DNA of 64,000 bases from Chitinophaga sp. 180180018-3 (lineage in GTDB: Bacteria; Bacteroidota; Bacteroidia; Chitinophagales; Chitinophagaceae): the NCBI RefSeq assembly GCF_037893185.1, contig NZ_CP140772.1, positions 7,308,001 to 7,372,000 on the forward strand, given 5' to 3'. The notes beneath the pieces are model-generated. The model saw only the letters and a program-made list of their open reading frames with translations, searched no databases and was not told the DNA's origin. Below, piece by piece: positions 9,123 through 17,059 of this stretch; within the stretch, counting starts at the first letter, position 1, and each line of letters begins with the position of its first letter. The translations under genes and the position numbers were made by a program.

Positions 9123-9153
9123 TATAACTGTCACACTTTTAATTATAACTGTC
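9123..9153. repeat. Direct repeat TATAACTGTC x2, 21-bp period
   Basis: Copies at 9123-9132 and 9144-9153 are identical 10-mers exactly 21 bp apart (two helical turns), an operator-like arrangement. They sit between two convergent genes, where no promoter is expected. Confidence 0.5.
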
Positions 9154-9239
9154 CAATGAATGAAACCACCGTCTGGCGGTCTCTTTCCCTTATATGACGC
9201 GTCCGGGTAAGCAAACCCCTATCGGTCATCCAAAAAAAT

Positions 9240-9270
9240 AAGAAGACCGCCCTGAAAAGGCGGTCTTCTT
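9240..9270 (-). terminator. Intrinsic terminator of the leftward beta-barrel gene
   Basis: Perfect 12-bp arms (9240-9251 and 9259-9270) with a 7-nt loop are followed on the minus strand by seven T within 9232-9238. It lies 26 nt past the stop of the gene ending at 9296. Confidence 0.88.
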
Positions 9271-9295
9271 CAAAAATATGGTGATCAGGATGACG

Positions 9296-9982
9296 TTACC
9301 AGTCTTCCCGGTTAAAGAAAAATCCCAGGCTGATTCCCCAGTAGCGGTTCTTATATGAATTATGCCCGGATCTGTCGATATCAACCATGCCATACCCATA
9401 ATGTGCATTCAGCGTCACACTGGAATTAAGTTCGATGCCTCCGATGAAGCTAAGTCCTGCATCCCATCTCTGTAAATCAACACCAGTTCCGAAGATATTG
9501 GGAGTAGCATCAAAATTCACCCGCTGAAAGCTGCTTTCTACCTGCTTATCGTTATTATAAGCCACCACCTTGTACCTGGCGCCTGTGCTATAAGCCACAT
9601 AAGGACCAGCTCCCAACACAAAATTTCCGATCCCGATAGGAACCTTGTATACGATATGAACCGGCAATTCGAGGTACTGTAAGTTCAGCCGGGTAACGCC
9701 GGATGTTAGTACGTTGTTGGGGTGACTTGTCAGATAATCCAATTTAGCGCCCTTAACGATATAGTTAAGTCCTGGCTGAAGATATCCGTTCCTGAAAAGG
9801 GGCACATTGGTGTACAATCCAACCTGCCAGCTGTTGGCATTTTTTGTAGGCGGGGCAACATTGTTATCCGCCGATTCCAGGCCGGTATTAATATAACCGC
9901 CCCGAATCCCAACGCTGATCTGGGCATACGACGTCGCCATAACAACAAAGATTATGGCACAGAGAAATGTAAAGAATTTCAT
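9296..9982 (-). CDS. PorT-like outer-membrane beta-barrel protein
   Basis: A 228-residue secreted protein. The signal peptide (about 1-21, ending TSYAQ) is followed by alternating aromatic/hydrophobic beta-strands typical of the small 8-stranded OMP_b-brl_2 (PorT-family) barrels of Bacteroidota: ISVGIRGGYINTGL, LQYLELPVHIVYKV, FVLGAGPYVAYSTG, NAHYGYGMVDI, and a C-terminal strand YWGISLGFFF with aromatic residues near the end. No enzyme motif is present. It is a paralogue of the next gene to the right (10176-10799), which shares the YLELPVH and AGPYVAY blocks. Function is not known; a structural or adhesive role in the outer membrane is inference. Confidence 0.85.
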   Translation of the reverse strand: MKFFTFLCAIIFVVMATSYAQISVGIRGGYINTGLESADNNVAPPTKNANSWQVGLYTNVPLFRNGYLQPGLNYIVKGAKLDYLTSHPNNVLTSGVTRLNLQYLELPVHIVYKVPIGIGNFVLGAGPYVAYSTGARYKVVAYNNDKQVESSFQRVNFDATPNIFGTGVDLQRWDAGLSFIGGIELNSSVTLNAHYGYGMVDIDRSGHNSYKNRYWGISLGFFFNREDW

Positions 9983-10113
9983 CAGTAGTTCGGTAAAAAA
10001 AAGACAATAAAATTCACTGCGACGATCTGATTATTTTGGGGAATAGACTCTCACACAATGCTAAACTGGTTACTATATGATAAAAGTAAACAAAGGTTTT
10101 GATAAAAATAAAT

Positions 10114-10138
10114 AACCACCCGATAAATTCGGGTGGTT
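10114..10138 (-). terminator. Terminator after the second beta-barrel gene
   Basis: Perfect 10-bp arms (10114-10123 and 10129-10138) have a 5-nt loop. On the minus strand an AT-rich ATTTATTTTTA stretch follows. It lies 38 nt beyond the stop at 10176. Confidence 0.7.
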
Positions 10139-10175
10139 AATGAAAAAATCAAATTGAGTTAATATTGTACTCCTG

Positions 10176-10799
10176 TTATTTACCGCCAAATTTGTAACCA
10201 ACAGATACACCAAACGATGTATTTTTGAAACTACGGCTATTGTCGGTATTAGCAGCGGTGTTCACCAGGCCGAGATCGGTATTGAGGCCGAAGAAAAGCC
10301 CTACCGGCAGCTCATAACCAACGTTAATGCCTACACCGGAATCAAAACGTTTCTGCTTAAAAACTCCCGCTTCATCATCAAAAACATTCTTGTCGCCACC
10401 TGCAATACCTTTCACTTTACCACCGAGGCCATAAGCGACATACGGACCGGCAGACAGTACCAGCTTACCGGTACCTACTTCAGGCTTAAACATAAAATGC
10501 ACTGGTAATTCAAGATAGGAAAGCGTTGTTTTCACATCAGAATTGTCTTTGTTTTTACCTCCTTTGCCTGAAAACAAGAGCCCGGTTCCAATGTAAAAAT
10601 CATCTCCTAAAGGAACATCTGCTGTAATACCTGCCCTGAGGCTTGTCAGCAGAGAACTTGTTGATTTTCCGGAACCAGGAAGAACGTTCTTCGCAGTTAT
10701 GCTGGAAAACTGAGGTCCTGCCACAATTCCCCATTTAGTTTGACCGAAAGAAACACCGGCTATCAGCAGAGCGGCTAAAGAAAATAATAACTTTTTCAT
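10176..10799 (-). CDS. PorT-like outer-membrane beta-barrel protein (paralogue)
   Basis: A 207-residue secreted barrel protein with a classical signal peptide (MKKLLFSLAALLIAGVSFGQ, cleavage near residue 20). The blocks LSYLELPVHFMFKP and LSAGPYVAYGLGG match the neighbouring 9296-9982 product, and the final strand ends FGVSVGYKFGGK. Each copy has its own terminator (10114-10138 here, 9240-9270 for the other) and 193 nt separate them, so they look like a tandem duplication transcribed independently. The two mature proteins have diverged well outside the shared strands. No partner proteins are adjacent. Confidence 0.85.
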   Translation of the reverse strand: MKKLLFSLAALLIAGVSFGQTKWGIVAGPQFSSITAKNVLPGSGKSTSSLLTSLRAGITADVPLGDDFYIGTGLLFSGKGGKNKDNSDVKTTLSYLELPVHFMFKPEVGTGKLVLSAGPYVAYGLGGKVKGIAGGDKNVFDDEAGVFKQKRFDSGVGINVGYELPVGLFFGLNTDLGLVNTAANTDNSRSFKNTSFGVSVGYKFGGK

Positions 10800-11005
10800 G
10801 TGTGATGTAATTGAGTTTAAAAGCGATACTTACAAATGAAGCATCGCTTCCTGATTTTTTTGATTGCCAACTATAATGAACCTGTTTTTGCTTGCTGTTT
10901 ATTGCAAATGGTCCATCCCCCACTTGCCAAAGACTATGCCAAAGGATTGTTAAAGGGATCTAACTAGATGACTTTCAATAAATTAAATAGGATTCAGGTT
11001 GATCC

Positions 11006-12412
11006 TCAGGGTTTTGCTCCGGCCTTTTTTGCCGTAACTCTGTCCAGGAATTCCTGTAATTGCTCAACACCCAGCTTTTTAGCCAGAATCTTCTTTTTGT
11101 CGTCCAGCAGGTACACCATAGGTGTAGCATAAACATCGTAGAGTCTGCGGTAATTGGTAGCGGCCTGAGGCTCCTCTCCGTGTATCCAGCCATTGAGCTG
11201 ATGTTCCCTGATGAACTGTAGCCATTCTGTTCGGCTGCCTTCGGTTTTAATACCGATCATGGCGACCCCTTTGCTCTTCCAGTTTGCTTTCCAGGCCGAG
11301 TCGAGGCGGGGAACCTCTGTTTTGCAATGCCCGCAGGTAGGATCCCAGAACACGAGGATAGTGTATTGAGCCGGGGTTTTATAGAGAGACAGCATATGCG
11401 CGGTACTGTCTTTGAATTCGAGCGGTGCCGCCTGTTTTCCGATAAGGTTTGGTGCCATTGTATAAGCCCGGTCCACGATCTTATTCAGCTGTTCATCGTT
11501 CAGCCAGAAAGCCTCTCCGGGAACGTAGTACTTTTCGACCAGGTGCACAAATACCGCATCCATCCCCATGTAAGGCGATGTTTCGTAGTTGTAGGTAAGC
11601 CACCACAGCACATATTTGAAGGCTTCCCTGCTTTTGCGGGCCCGGGCAATAACGGCGTCGCAGTCATTAATGATGGAATCAGGATAAGCCGGCACCAGCT
11701 GCGTAAAATATTTTCTCAGCTTTCCTTCCAGGATGGGAGTTCTTACCAGACGGTCGCTTTGCAGGTCCACTTCATCCCAATAATGGCTTTTATAGTAGCG
11801 ATAGCCAAAGGTAGAGTCTTCCCCTGCGGGCTGAGCCGGCACTTGAGGCTCTTTCATGGCAAGAAATATAGTGCTCAGCAGGGTTCCCGGATGCGCTTTG
11901 ATGAACCCGGAACGGAAATCCTGGATCTTTTTGCCCAGTTCCTGCTGCATGGGCGCCACTTTTGCCGTATCCGCCGCATTGTGTGCAGTCCGAAGCTGCT
12001 GCTGAATACTTCTGCTCAGCGCCTCCTGCTGTGCCAGGAACTTGTTGTAGCTCAGGAACTGCTCGTTATCCGGACTTCCCTTATACAGCGTTTTATTCAC
12101 CAGGTCGGAAGTATCGATCGTTACGCTGAAAACCTGCTGTTTATCGATCAGGGTTTCTATATATTGTTGTTTCCCTGGCAGCACCAGGAGGTAGATCCCC
12201 GGCAGTAAAGGCTCCTTCCCTTTCAATACAGCCATCCCGGCGGGCGATACCTCAGCAGAATCTGCCAGATAAGTGGATCTTCCCATATAATGAGCCAGAT
12301 AAAACCGACCGGTAGAAAAATTTTTCAGCTTCACGGCAATCTGATACCCCTGCCCTAACATCGCAGCCGGGCCTAACAGAATGGTTATCAATAAAACAAA
12401 TAATTTACGCAT
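11006..12412 (-). CDS. TlpA-like thioredoxin-fold protein with N-terminal DUF4369/DUF5106-type region
   Basis: Exported, 468 residues from the ATG at 12412 (MRKLFVLLITILLG); the five residues before it look like upstream read-through. Signal peptide to about residue 20 (MLGQ). The N-terminal part (about 20-110) has the beta-rich DUF4369 pattern of Bacteroidota TlpA proteins, followed by a helical DUF5106-like region. The C-terminal third is the thioredoxin fold with FWDPTCGHCKTEVP carrying the CGHC redox motif, then YATPMVYLLDDKKKI with the cis-Pro. Likely a periplasmic thiol-disulfide reductase or peroxiredoxin-like protein. It is divergent from the rlmD-like gene, with only about 120 nt between the starts. 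Substrate unknown. Confidence 0.88.
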   Translation of the reverse strand: MRKLFVLLITILLGPAAMLGQGYQIAVKLKNFSTGRFYLAHYMGRSTYLADSAEVSPAGMAVLKGKEPLLPGIYLLVLPGKQQYIETLIDKQQVFSVTIDTSDLVNKTLYKGSPDNEQFLSYNKFLAQQEALSRSIQQQLRTAHNAADTAKVAPMQQELGKKIQDFRSGFIKAHPGTLLSTIFLAMKEPQVPAQPAGEDSTFGYRYYKSHYWDEVDLQSDRLVRTPILEGKLRKYFTQLVPAYPDSIINDCDAVIARARKSREAFKYVLWWLTYNYETSPYMGMDAVFVHLVEKYYVPGEAFWLNDEQLNKIVDRAYTMAPNLIGKQAAPLEFKDSTAHMLSLYKTPAQYTILVFWDPTCGHCKTEVPRLDSAWKANWKSKGVAMIGIKTEGSRTEWLQFIREHQLNGWIHGEEPQAATNYRRLYDVYATPMVYLLDDKKKILAKKLGVEQLQEFLDRVTAKKAGAKP

Positions 12413-12518
12413 AAGTTTTCTAAGCAATATGTAAATGTAAGCGGAAAATGGTAAAAAAGGAAAGAGGAATGCTGAATGGTAAACACAGGTTTTCCGATGT
12501 GGGATTCAGCAATTCAAT

Positions 12519-12526
12519 TACCTTTG
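12519..12526 (+). promoter_or_regulatory. -7 promoter element at the rlmD-like start
   Basis: TACCTTTG matches TAnnTTTG exactly and ends 5 nt before an in-frame GTG at 12532. Expected transcription start is around 12530, which would make the message leaderless or nearly so. Confidence 0.6.
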
Positions 12527-12531
12527 CAGCC

Positions 12532-13947
12532 GTGAGGAAAAAAAATGTTGTTTTAGAAAATGTACCGGTAACTGCTTATGCAGCAGAAGGTAAAGCCCTG
12601 GCCCGTCAAGACGGGAAAGTGATATTCATTGAAGGAGGTGTGGTACCCGGCGATGTGGTAGATGTACGTCTGAGCAAGAATAAAAAAGACTGGGCGGAAG
12701 GAAAAGCAGTTCACATTCACAGTTTTTCAGACACGCGGGTAGCTCCTTTTTGCCAGCATTTCGGTACCTGTGGCGGATGTAAATGGCAGATGCTGCCCTA
12801 CAGCCTTCAACTGGAATACAAACAACAGCAGGTGGCCGACCATCTGCAGCGCATAGGAAAGCTGGCGTTGCCTCCGATGGAACCGATACTGGGCAGTGCT
12901 CACACGGAACATTATCGAAACAAACTGGAGTTTACCTTCAGTAACAAGGCCTATCTTACCAACGAAGAAATCAAAGCCAATAATGGCGAGATACCTGTAA
13001 AACCCGCACTGGGCTTTCATGTACCGAAGCTGTTTGACAAAGTACTGGATATAAATACCTGCTATTTGATGCAGGAACCTGTGAACCTGATACGTAATAC
13101 CATCCGTGAGTATGCCATAAAGCACGAGCTTACGTTTTACGATATCCGGGCACAACAGGGCTGGTTACGTAACCTGATCATCCGCCTGTGTACCACCGGA
13201 GAGATTATGGTCAACCTGGTGATCCGTCATGAAGATAAGGACAACAGAACAGCGCTGCTGGATCATTTACTGGCAACAGTGCCGGCAATTACCACGGTAT
13301 TGTATACCATCAATCCGAAAGGCAATGATTCGATCTTTGACCTGGAGCCGAAAGTATTTTTTGGCAAAGGTTATGCAGAGGAGAAACTGGAGAACTTTGT
13401 TTTCAAGATCGGTCCTAAATCTTTCTTCCAGACCAACACTTACCAGGGAGAAGTGTTGTATAAGGTAACGCGTGATTTTGCCGGGCTTACAGGGAAGGAA
13501 ACAGTATACGATCTGTATTGTGGTACTGGCAGCATTGGCATATTCGTATCCCGGAGCGCCGGCAAGGTGATAGGCATTGAGCTGATAAAAGAAGCAATAG
13601 ATGATGCCAGGGAAAATGCGGCGCGCAACCAGGTAGAAAATGCAACGTTTTTTGCAGGCGACGTGGTAGATATTTGCGATGATGAATTTTTTACACATCA
13701 CGGGCAGCCGGATGTGATCATCACGGATCCCCCACGGGCAGGCATGCACGAAAAACTGGTCAATAAATTGCTGGAAATCGGAGCACCCAAAATTGTATAC
13801 GTCAGCTGTAACCCCGCTACACAAGCCAGGGACCTGGCTTTGTTAGATGCACTTTATACAGTGGAAAAGGTACAACCCGTAGACATGTTCCCGCATACAC
13901 ATCATATAGAAAATGTGGTGTTGTTGAAAAAAAGAGTTAATAATTAA
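12532..13947 (+). CDS. rlmD: 23S rRNA (uracil-5-)-methyltransferase, RlmD/TrmA class
   Basis: SAM-dependent, iron-sulfur RNA m5U methyltransferase. I start it at the GTG at 12532 (MRKKNVVLENVPVTAYA, 471 residues). The frame stays open to 12448, but those 28 residues do not look like the family and lie across the TACCTTTG promoter element. Seen: TRAM domain at about 1-62; cluster cysteines at about 74, 80 and 83 (FCQHFGTCGGCKWQ) plus a fourth near 160; SAM motif YDLYCGTGSIGIF; DPPRAG; and the catalytic-cysteine block VYVSCNPAT near the C-terminus. It is followed after 6 nt by a rhomboid gene. Whether the target is U1939, U747 or a tRNA cannot be read, so the symbol is provisional. Confidence 0.88.
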   Translation: MRKKNVVLENVPVTAYAAEGKALARQDGKVIFIEGGVVPGDVVDVRLSKNKKDWAEGKAVHIHSFSDTRVAPFCQHFGTCGGCKWQMLPYSLQLEYKQQQVADHLQRIGKLALPPMEPILGSAHTEHYRNKLEFTFSNKAYLTNEEIKANNGEIPVKPALGFHVPKLFDKVLDINTCYLMQEPVNLIRNTIREYAIKHELTFYDIRAQQGWLRNLIIRLCTTGEIMVNLVIRHEDKDNRTALLDHLLATVPAITTVLYTINPKGNDSIFDLEPKVFFGKGYAEEKLENFVFKIGPKSFFQTNTYQGEVLYKVTRDFAGLTGKETVYDLYCGTGSIGIFVSRSAGKVIGIELIKEAIDDARENAARNQVENATFFAGDVVDICDDEFFTHHGQPDVIITDPPRAGMHEKLVNKLLEIGAPKIVYVSCNPATQARDLALLDALYTVEKVQPVDMFPHTHHIENVVLLKKRVNN

Positions 13948-13953
13948 GCAACA

Positions 13954-14781
13954 ATGAACGAGTACAGGCCCGGAAAATTTCAGTTCCTGCCATTAGTGAT
14001 TAAAAATCTGATGATCATTAACGGTTTGGTTTGGTTAGTGCAGGTAACCCTGTTGAACAAGTATGGCTACGACATGAGTCGTTTGTTTGGTCTTCACTAC
14101 TGGGGCTCTGAACTATTCAGGCCTCATCAGTTTATCACCCATCTTTTCCTGCATGATCCGAAGAATATCACGCACGTACTCTTCAATATGTTCACCTTAT
14201 GGATGTTCGGCGCCACGCTGGAAAACCTCTGGGGTTCCAAGCGTTTCCTGATCTTCTACATGGTGTGTGGCCTTGGCGCTGCACTTTGCCATATGGGTGT
14301 ACTCACTTATGAAAATCTGAATCTCACCAGATACGCTACCAACTTCCTGAATGACCCCAGTTACGCGAATTTTGCGCTGCTGGACAATAAATTCGACCTG
14401 GGCAGCCTGGCGAATTTCAATATGGAAAGTCTGAAAAATGCGCTGGCCAATCACGATCCCAACGCCATTGATATGGCCAGGATATATGTGAGGGATTTCG
14501 TTGCTTTTTACAGGAACGGAGCTACTATCGGAGCATCCGGAGCCGTTTACGGTATCCTGTTTGCGTTCGGTTTCCTGTTCCCGAACACTTACCTCTACAT
14601 TTACTTCATGTTCCCTGTGAAGGCGAAATATATAGTAGGCTTCATGATCCTGGCGGAGCTATGGTCTGGTATCCAGGCATCTGCAGGAGATAACGTTGCC
14701 CACTTCGCCCACCTCGGCGGCGCACTTTTTGCTTATCTGCTGTTGAAAGGATGGAGTAAACGACGAAGCGATTTTTATTAA
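13954..14781 (+). CDS. Rhomboid-family intramembrane serine protease (catalytically intact)
   Basis: Six-span inner-membrane protease of 275 residues. The catalytic dyad is present: Ser195 in IGASGAVYG and His253 in VAHFAHLGG. The HxxxN-type oxyanion pattern THVLFNM (His74, Asn78) and the WGSKRF loop are also seen. A roughly 55-residue insertion rich in Asn/Asp/Ala (about 125-180) lies between the second span region and the catalytic Ser, probably a periplasmic loop. The gene starts 6 nt after rlmD and is followed by a second rhomboid gene that lacks the dyad. Substrates are unknown. Confidence 0.93.
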   Translation: MNEYRPGKFQFLPLVIKNLMIINGLVWLVQVTLLNKYGYDMSRLFGLHYWGSELFRPHQFITHLFLHDPKNITHVLFNMFTLWMFGATLENLWGSKRFLIFYMVCGLGAALCHMGVLTYENLNLTRYATNFLNDPSYANFALLDNKFDLGSLANFNMESLKNALANHDPNAIDMARIYVRDFVAFYRNGATIGASGAVYGILFAFGFLFPNTYLYIYFMFPVKAKYIVGFMILAELWSGIQASAGDNVAHFAHLGGALFAYLLLKGWSKRRSDFY

Positions 14782-14800
14782 TACAACTACATTAAAGCCG

Positions 14801-14808
14801 TAATTTTG
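14801..14808 (+). promoter_or_regulatory. -7 promoter element for the second rhomboid
   Basis: TAATTTTG matches TAnnTTTG, 20 nt before the ATG at 14829. It argues against the in-frame TTG at 14811, which would fall on the transcription start. Confidence 0.55.
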
Positions 14809-14828
14809 TATTGAAAAATATTAGTACC

Positions 14829-15758
14829 ATGCATGCGCTGGAAAAAGAGAAACTGCCCCGCCTCTCTTTAGGAGAAGGAAGAAATATGGTGACACAATTG
14901 TTAATCATTAACCTGACCATTTATGTGTTCCTCCTGTTCACCCAGGTGATCTATCAGATGGAAGGTGTGGGAGTGCCCCGGTTTCATCAGGATATCATGT
15001 CCTGGCTCAGGCTTCCGGCCGATGCGCGGACGCTGCTGTTTCGCCCGTGGACGCTGATTACATCGCTGTTTACGCATATCAGCTTCTGGCAGGTATTCAC
15101 TAACATGATATGGCTCTGGTGCTTCGGTACGTTCATGCAGCACCTGGCCGGCCATCAGCGTATTCTGCCTTTATATCTTTTTGGTGGCATCTGCGGGAAC
15201 CTGCTATATGTAGCCGTGATGCAGGCTATTCCTGCCTTCCGTGCGCTGGCCGGTTCAGAATATGCGCTGGGGGCTACCGGAAGTGTGATGGCCATAGCCG
15301 TGGGCGTTACCACTATTGCGCCGCGTTACAGGATCTTCCCGCTGCTGGCCGGTGGTATTTCTTTATGGATAGTTGCCCTGATCTATATCGCATTGTCTGC
15401 AGGAACACTGATCAGTACATCTTCCTATGGTTATACCTATATCTCCATACTGGCTGGTGGTGCACTGGCAGGCTGGTTGTATATGTATCAGTGGAAAAAA
15501 GGCCGCGACTGGGGCGCCGGTTTAAACAGACTGCTTTTCAAACTGACACATGTGTTCCATCCCGCTGCGGAACAGGTAAACCCTGATGATATCAGGAGTG
15601 CACTGGTCAATGAAACAGATCAGCAGCCGTTCAGACGTATCGGTAAGGTTCCGGAACAACGCCTGAATGAAATCCTTGATAAGATAAATGAAAATGGATT
15701 GTCGTCACTAACGCAGGAAGAAAAAGAAACCCTGCTGAGAGCAAGCAAACCAGAATAA
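14829..15758 (+). CDS. Rhomboid-like membrane protein without the catalytic dyad (pseudo-rhomboid)
   Basis: A 309-residue rhomboid-fold protein starting at the ATG at 14829. It aligns by eye with its neighbour: PWTLITSLFTHISFWQVFTNM, then LGATGSVMA and LAGGALAGW (in short blocks). At the GASG position it reads GATG, so the nucleophilic Ser becomes Thr150. The HLGG position reads LAGG, so the catalytic His is gone, and the second oxyanion His is Gln. Asn of TNM is kept. The soluble C-terminus (about 265-305, RRIGKVPEQRLNEILDKIN, LTQEEKETL) is the DUF6576-type tail found on Bacteroidota rhomboids. It probably acts by binding membrane clients or its active neighbour, as iRhoms and derlins do; that is inference. 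Confidence 0.88.
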   Translation: MHALEKEKLPRLSLGEGRNMVTQLLIINLTIYVFLLFTQVIYQMEGVGVPRFHQDIMSWLRLPADARTLLFRPWTLITSLFTHISFWQVFTNMIWLWCFGTFMQHLAGHQRILPLYLFGGICGNLLYVAVMQAIPAFRALAGSEYALGATGSVMAIAVGVTTIAPRYRIFPLLAGGISLWIVALIYIALSAGTLISTSSYGYTYISILAGGALAGWLYMYQWKKGRDWGAGLNRLLFKLTHVFHPAAEQVNPDDIRSALVNETDQQPFRRIGKVPEQRLNEILDKINENGLSSLTQEEKETLLRASKPE

Positions 15759-15790
15759 ACATCCCGGATCTCCGGAAAAGATAACGTAAG

Positions 15791-15827
15791 GAGAAGATGC
15801 GTAAAACAGTCGCATCTTCTCTTTTTT
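15791..15827 (+). terminator. Intrinsic terminator of the rlmD-rhomboid unit
   Basis: Perfect 11-bp arms (15791-15801 and 15811-15821) are followed by six T. It lies 32 nt past the pseudo-rhomboid stop. Confidence 0.9.
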
Positions 15828-15867
15828 ATTTGTATTTTAAATCCTGTTCCCAATAGTATTCTTACCT

Positions 15868-16986
15868 ATGCCGATGCGAATTTTCCGAAAGATACTAACC
15901 TGGCTCAGTTGTTTGTTGATCGCAGCATTGCTGATGAGTGCATGGCTGCCGGTACTGAATCCCGGCAAATGGTGGATAGCGGGGTTTGCAGGCCTCTTTT
16001 TCCCCATACTCTTCCCCGTTTGTTTGTTGTTGCTGCCATTGCTGCTTCGTTACCGGCACAAAAAGCTGTTGTGGTACTGCACGGCCGCGGTCATTGTTTG
16101 TTTGCCCGCCGCATTGAGTACCTGGGGCGTACACATCTTCCGGAAAAACAACATCAGAACAGCAAATGACAGGCAGTTTACCGTGATGACCTATAACACC
16201 AGCAGCATGGGACTTGTAAAGTATAGGACAGATAAGGAAAAAGAAGCGGCTATTTATGCCGAGATCAACGCCAGCAGTCCGGATATCCTTTGCCTGGAGG
16301 AATTTTATTCGAATGATGCACCTGATAAGGAGCAGCATATTCAACGCATCATACAGGCAGGGCATTATACAGCTCATTATTTCACCCGTGACAAAATTCA
16401 TTGGGATACCTGGAATTATGGCATTGCGCTGTTCTCGAGATTTCCGGTGATTGGTGCACAGGCAATTCCCTGTGGCCAAAGCCTGGCGGGCAGCGGCAGC
16501 AGCTTTCTGCAGGCCGATCTGCTGATAAAGGGCGATACCATCAGGGTATTCGCCGTGCAGCTTACTTCCTACATGTTCAATGACCAGGATTACAATAACC
16601 TGAAAACGCCGTTCAGCGGAGGCCTGATCAACAAAATGCGGAGTACATTTGAGCAAAGATCTTCGCAGGCGCAGCAATTAGCGGCACTCATTGCGCAAAG
16701 CCCCTTCCCTGTTGTTGTTTGCGGAGATCTTAACGATACGCCCACATCTTTTACCTACCGTACGGTCAGCAAAAATATGCAGGATATTTTTCTTGAAACC
16801 GGCAGCGGCCTGGGTCGCACCCTTTCGTTTCTTTCTCCTACCCTGCGCATTGACTACATCCTGTGCCAGGCTACCTTCGATATCCATGGCGGCAAGGTGC
16901 CACACCCCGCTTCTTCAGAGCATTTTCCTGTTGTTGCCTGCCTGTCACTGAAATCGTCAGGCAATACCCGAAAACCGGGGAACTGA
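15868..16986 (+). CDS. Membrane-anchored endonuclease/exonuclease/phosphatase (EEP) family protein, copy 1
   Basis: A 372-residue protein. Three hydrophobic spans fill the first ~95 residues, then comes an EEP domain (about 105-365) on the far side of the membrane: VMTYNTSSMG (metal-binding Asn), ILCLEEFYS (metal Glu), NYGIALFSRFPV, VVVCGDLNDTPTS (catalytic Asp/Asn) and SEHFPVVACL with the C-terminal His. Metal-dependent phosphodiester hydrolysis of a lipid headgroup, nucleotide or DNA is possible. It is the paralogue of the next gene, 73 nt downstream, with the same architecture. A second possible start is the ATG at 15874. Typically annotated only as an EEP-family protein. Confidence 0.87.
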   Translation: MPMRIFRKILTWLSCLLIAALLMSAWLPVLNPGKWWIAGFAGLFFPILFPVCLLLLPLLLRYRHKKLLWYCTAAVIVCLPAALSTWGVHIFRKNNIRTANDRQFTVMTYNTSSMGLVKYRTDKEKEAAIYAEINASSPDILCLEEFYSNDAPDKEQHIQRIIQAGHYTAHYFTRDKIHWDTWNYGIALFSRFPVIGAQAIPCGQSLAGSGSSFLQADLLIKGDTIRVFAVQLTSYMFNDQDYNNLKTPFSGGLINKMRSTFEQRSSQAQQLAALIAQSPFPVVVCGDLNDTPTSFTYRTVSKNMQDIFLETGSGLGRTLSFLSPTLRIDYILCQATFDIHGGKVPHPASSEHFPVVACLSLKSSGNTRKPGN

Positions 16987-17059
16987 GCCGCGATAGCAGT
17001 TAAGAAATGCTCCCTCAATGAAAAACATTAACTTTAGTACTTCAACAAAGTAGGACGCG

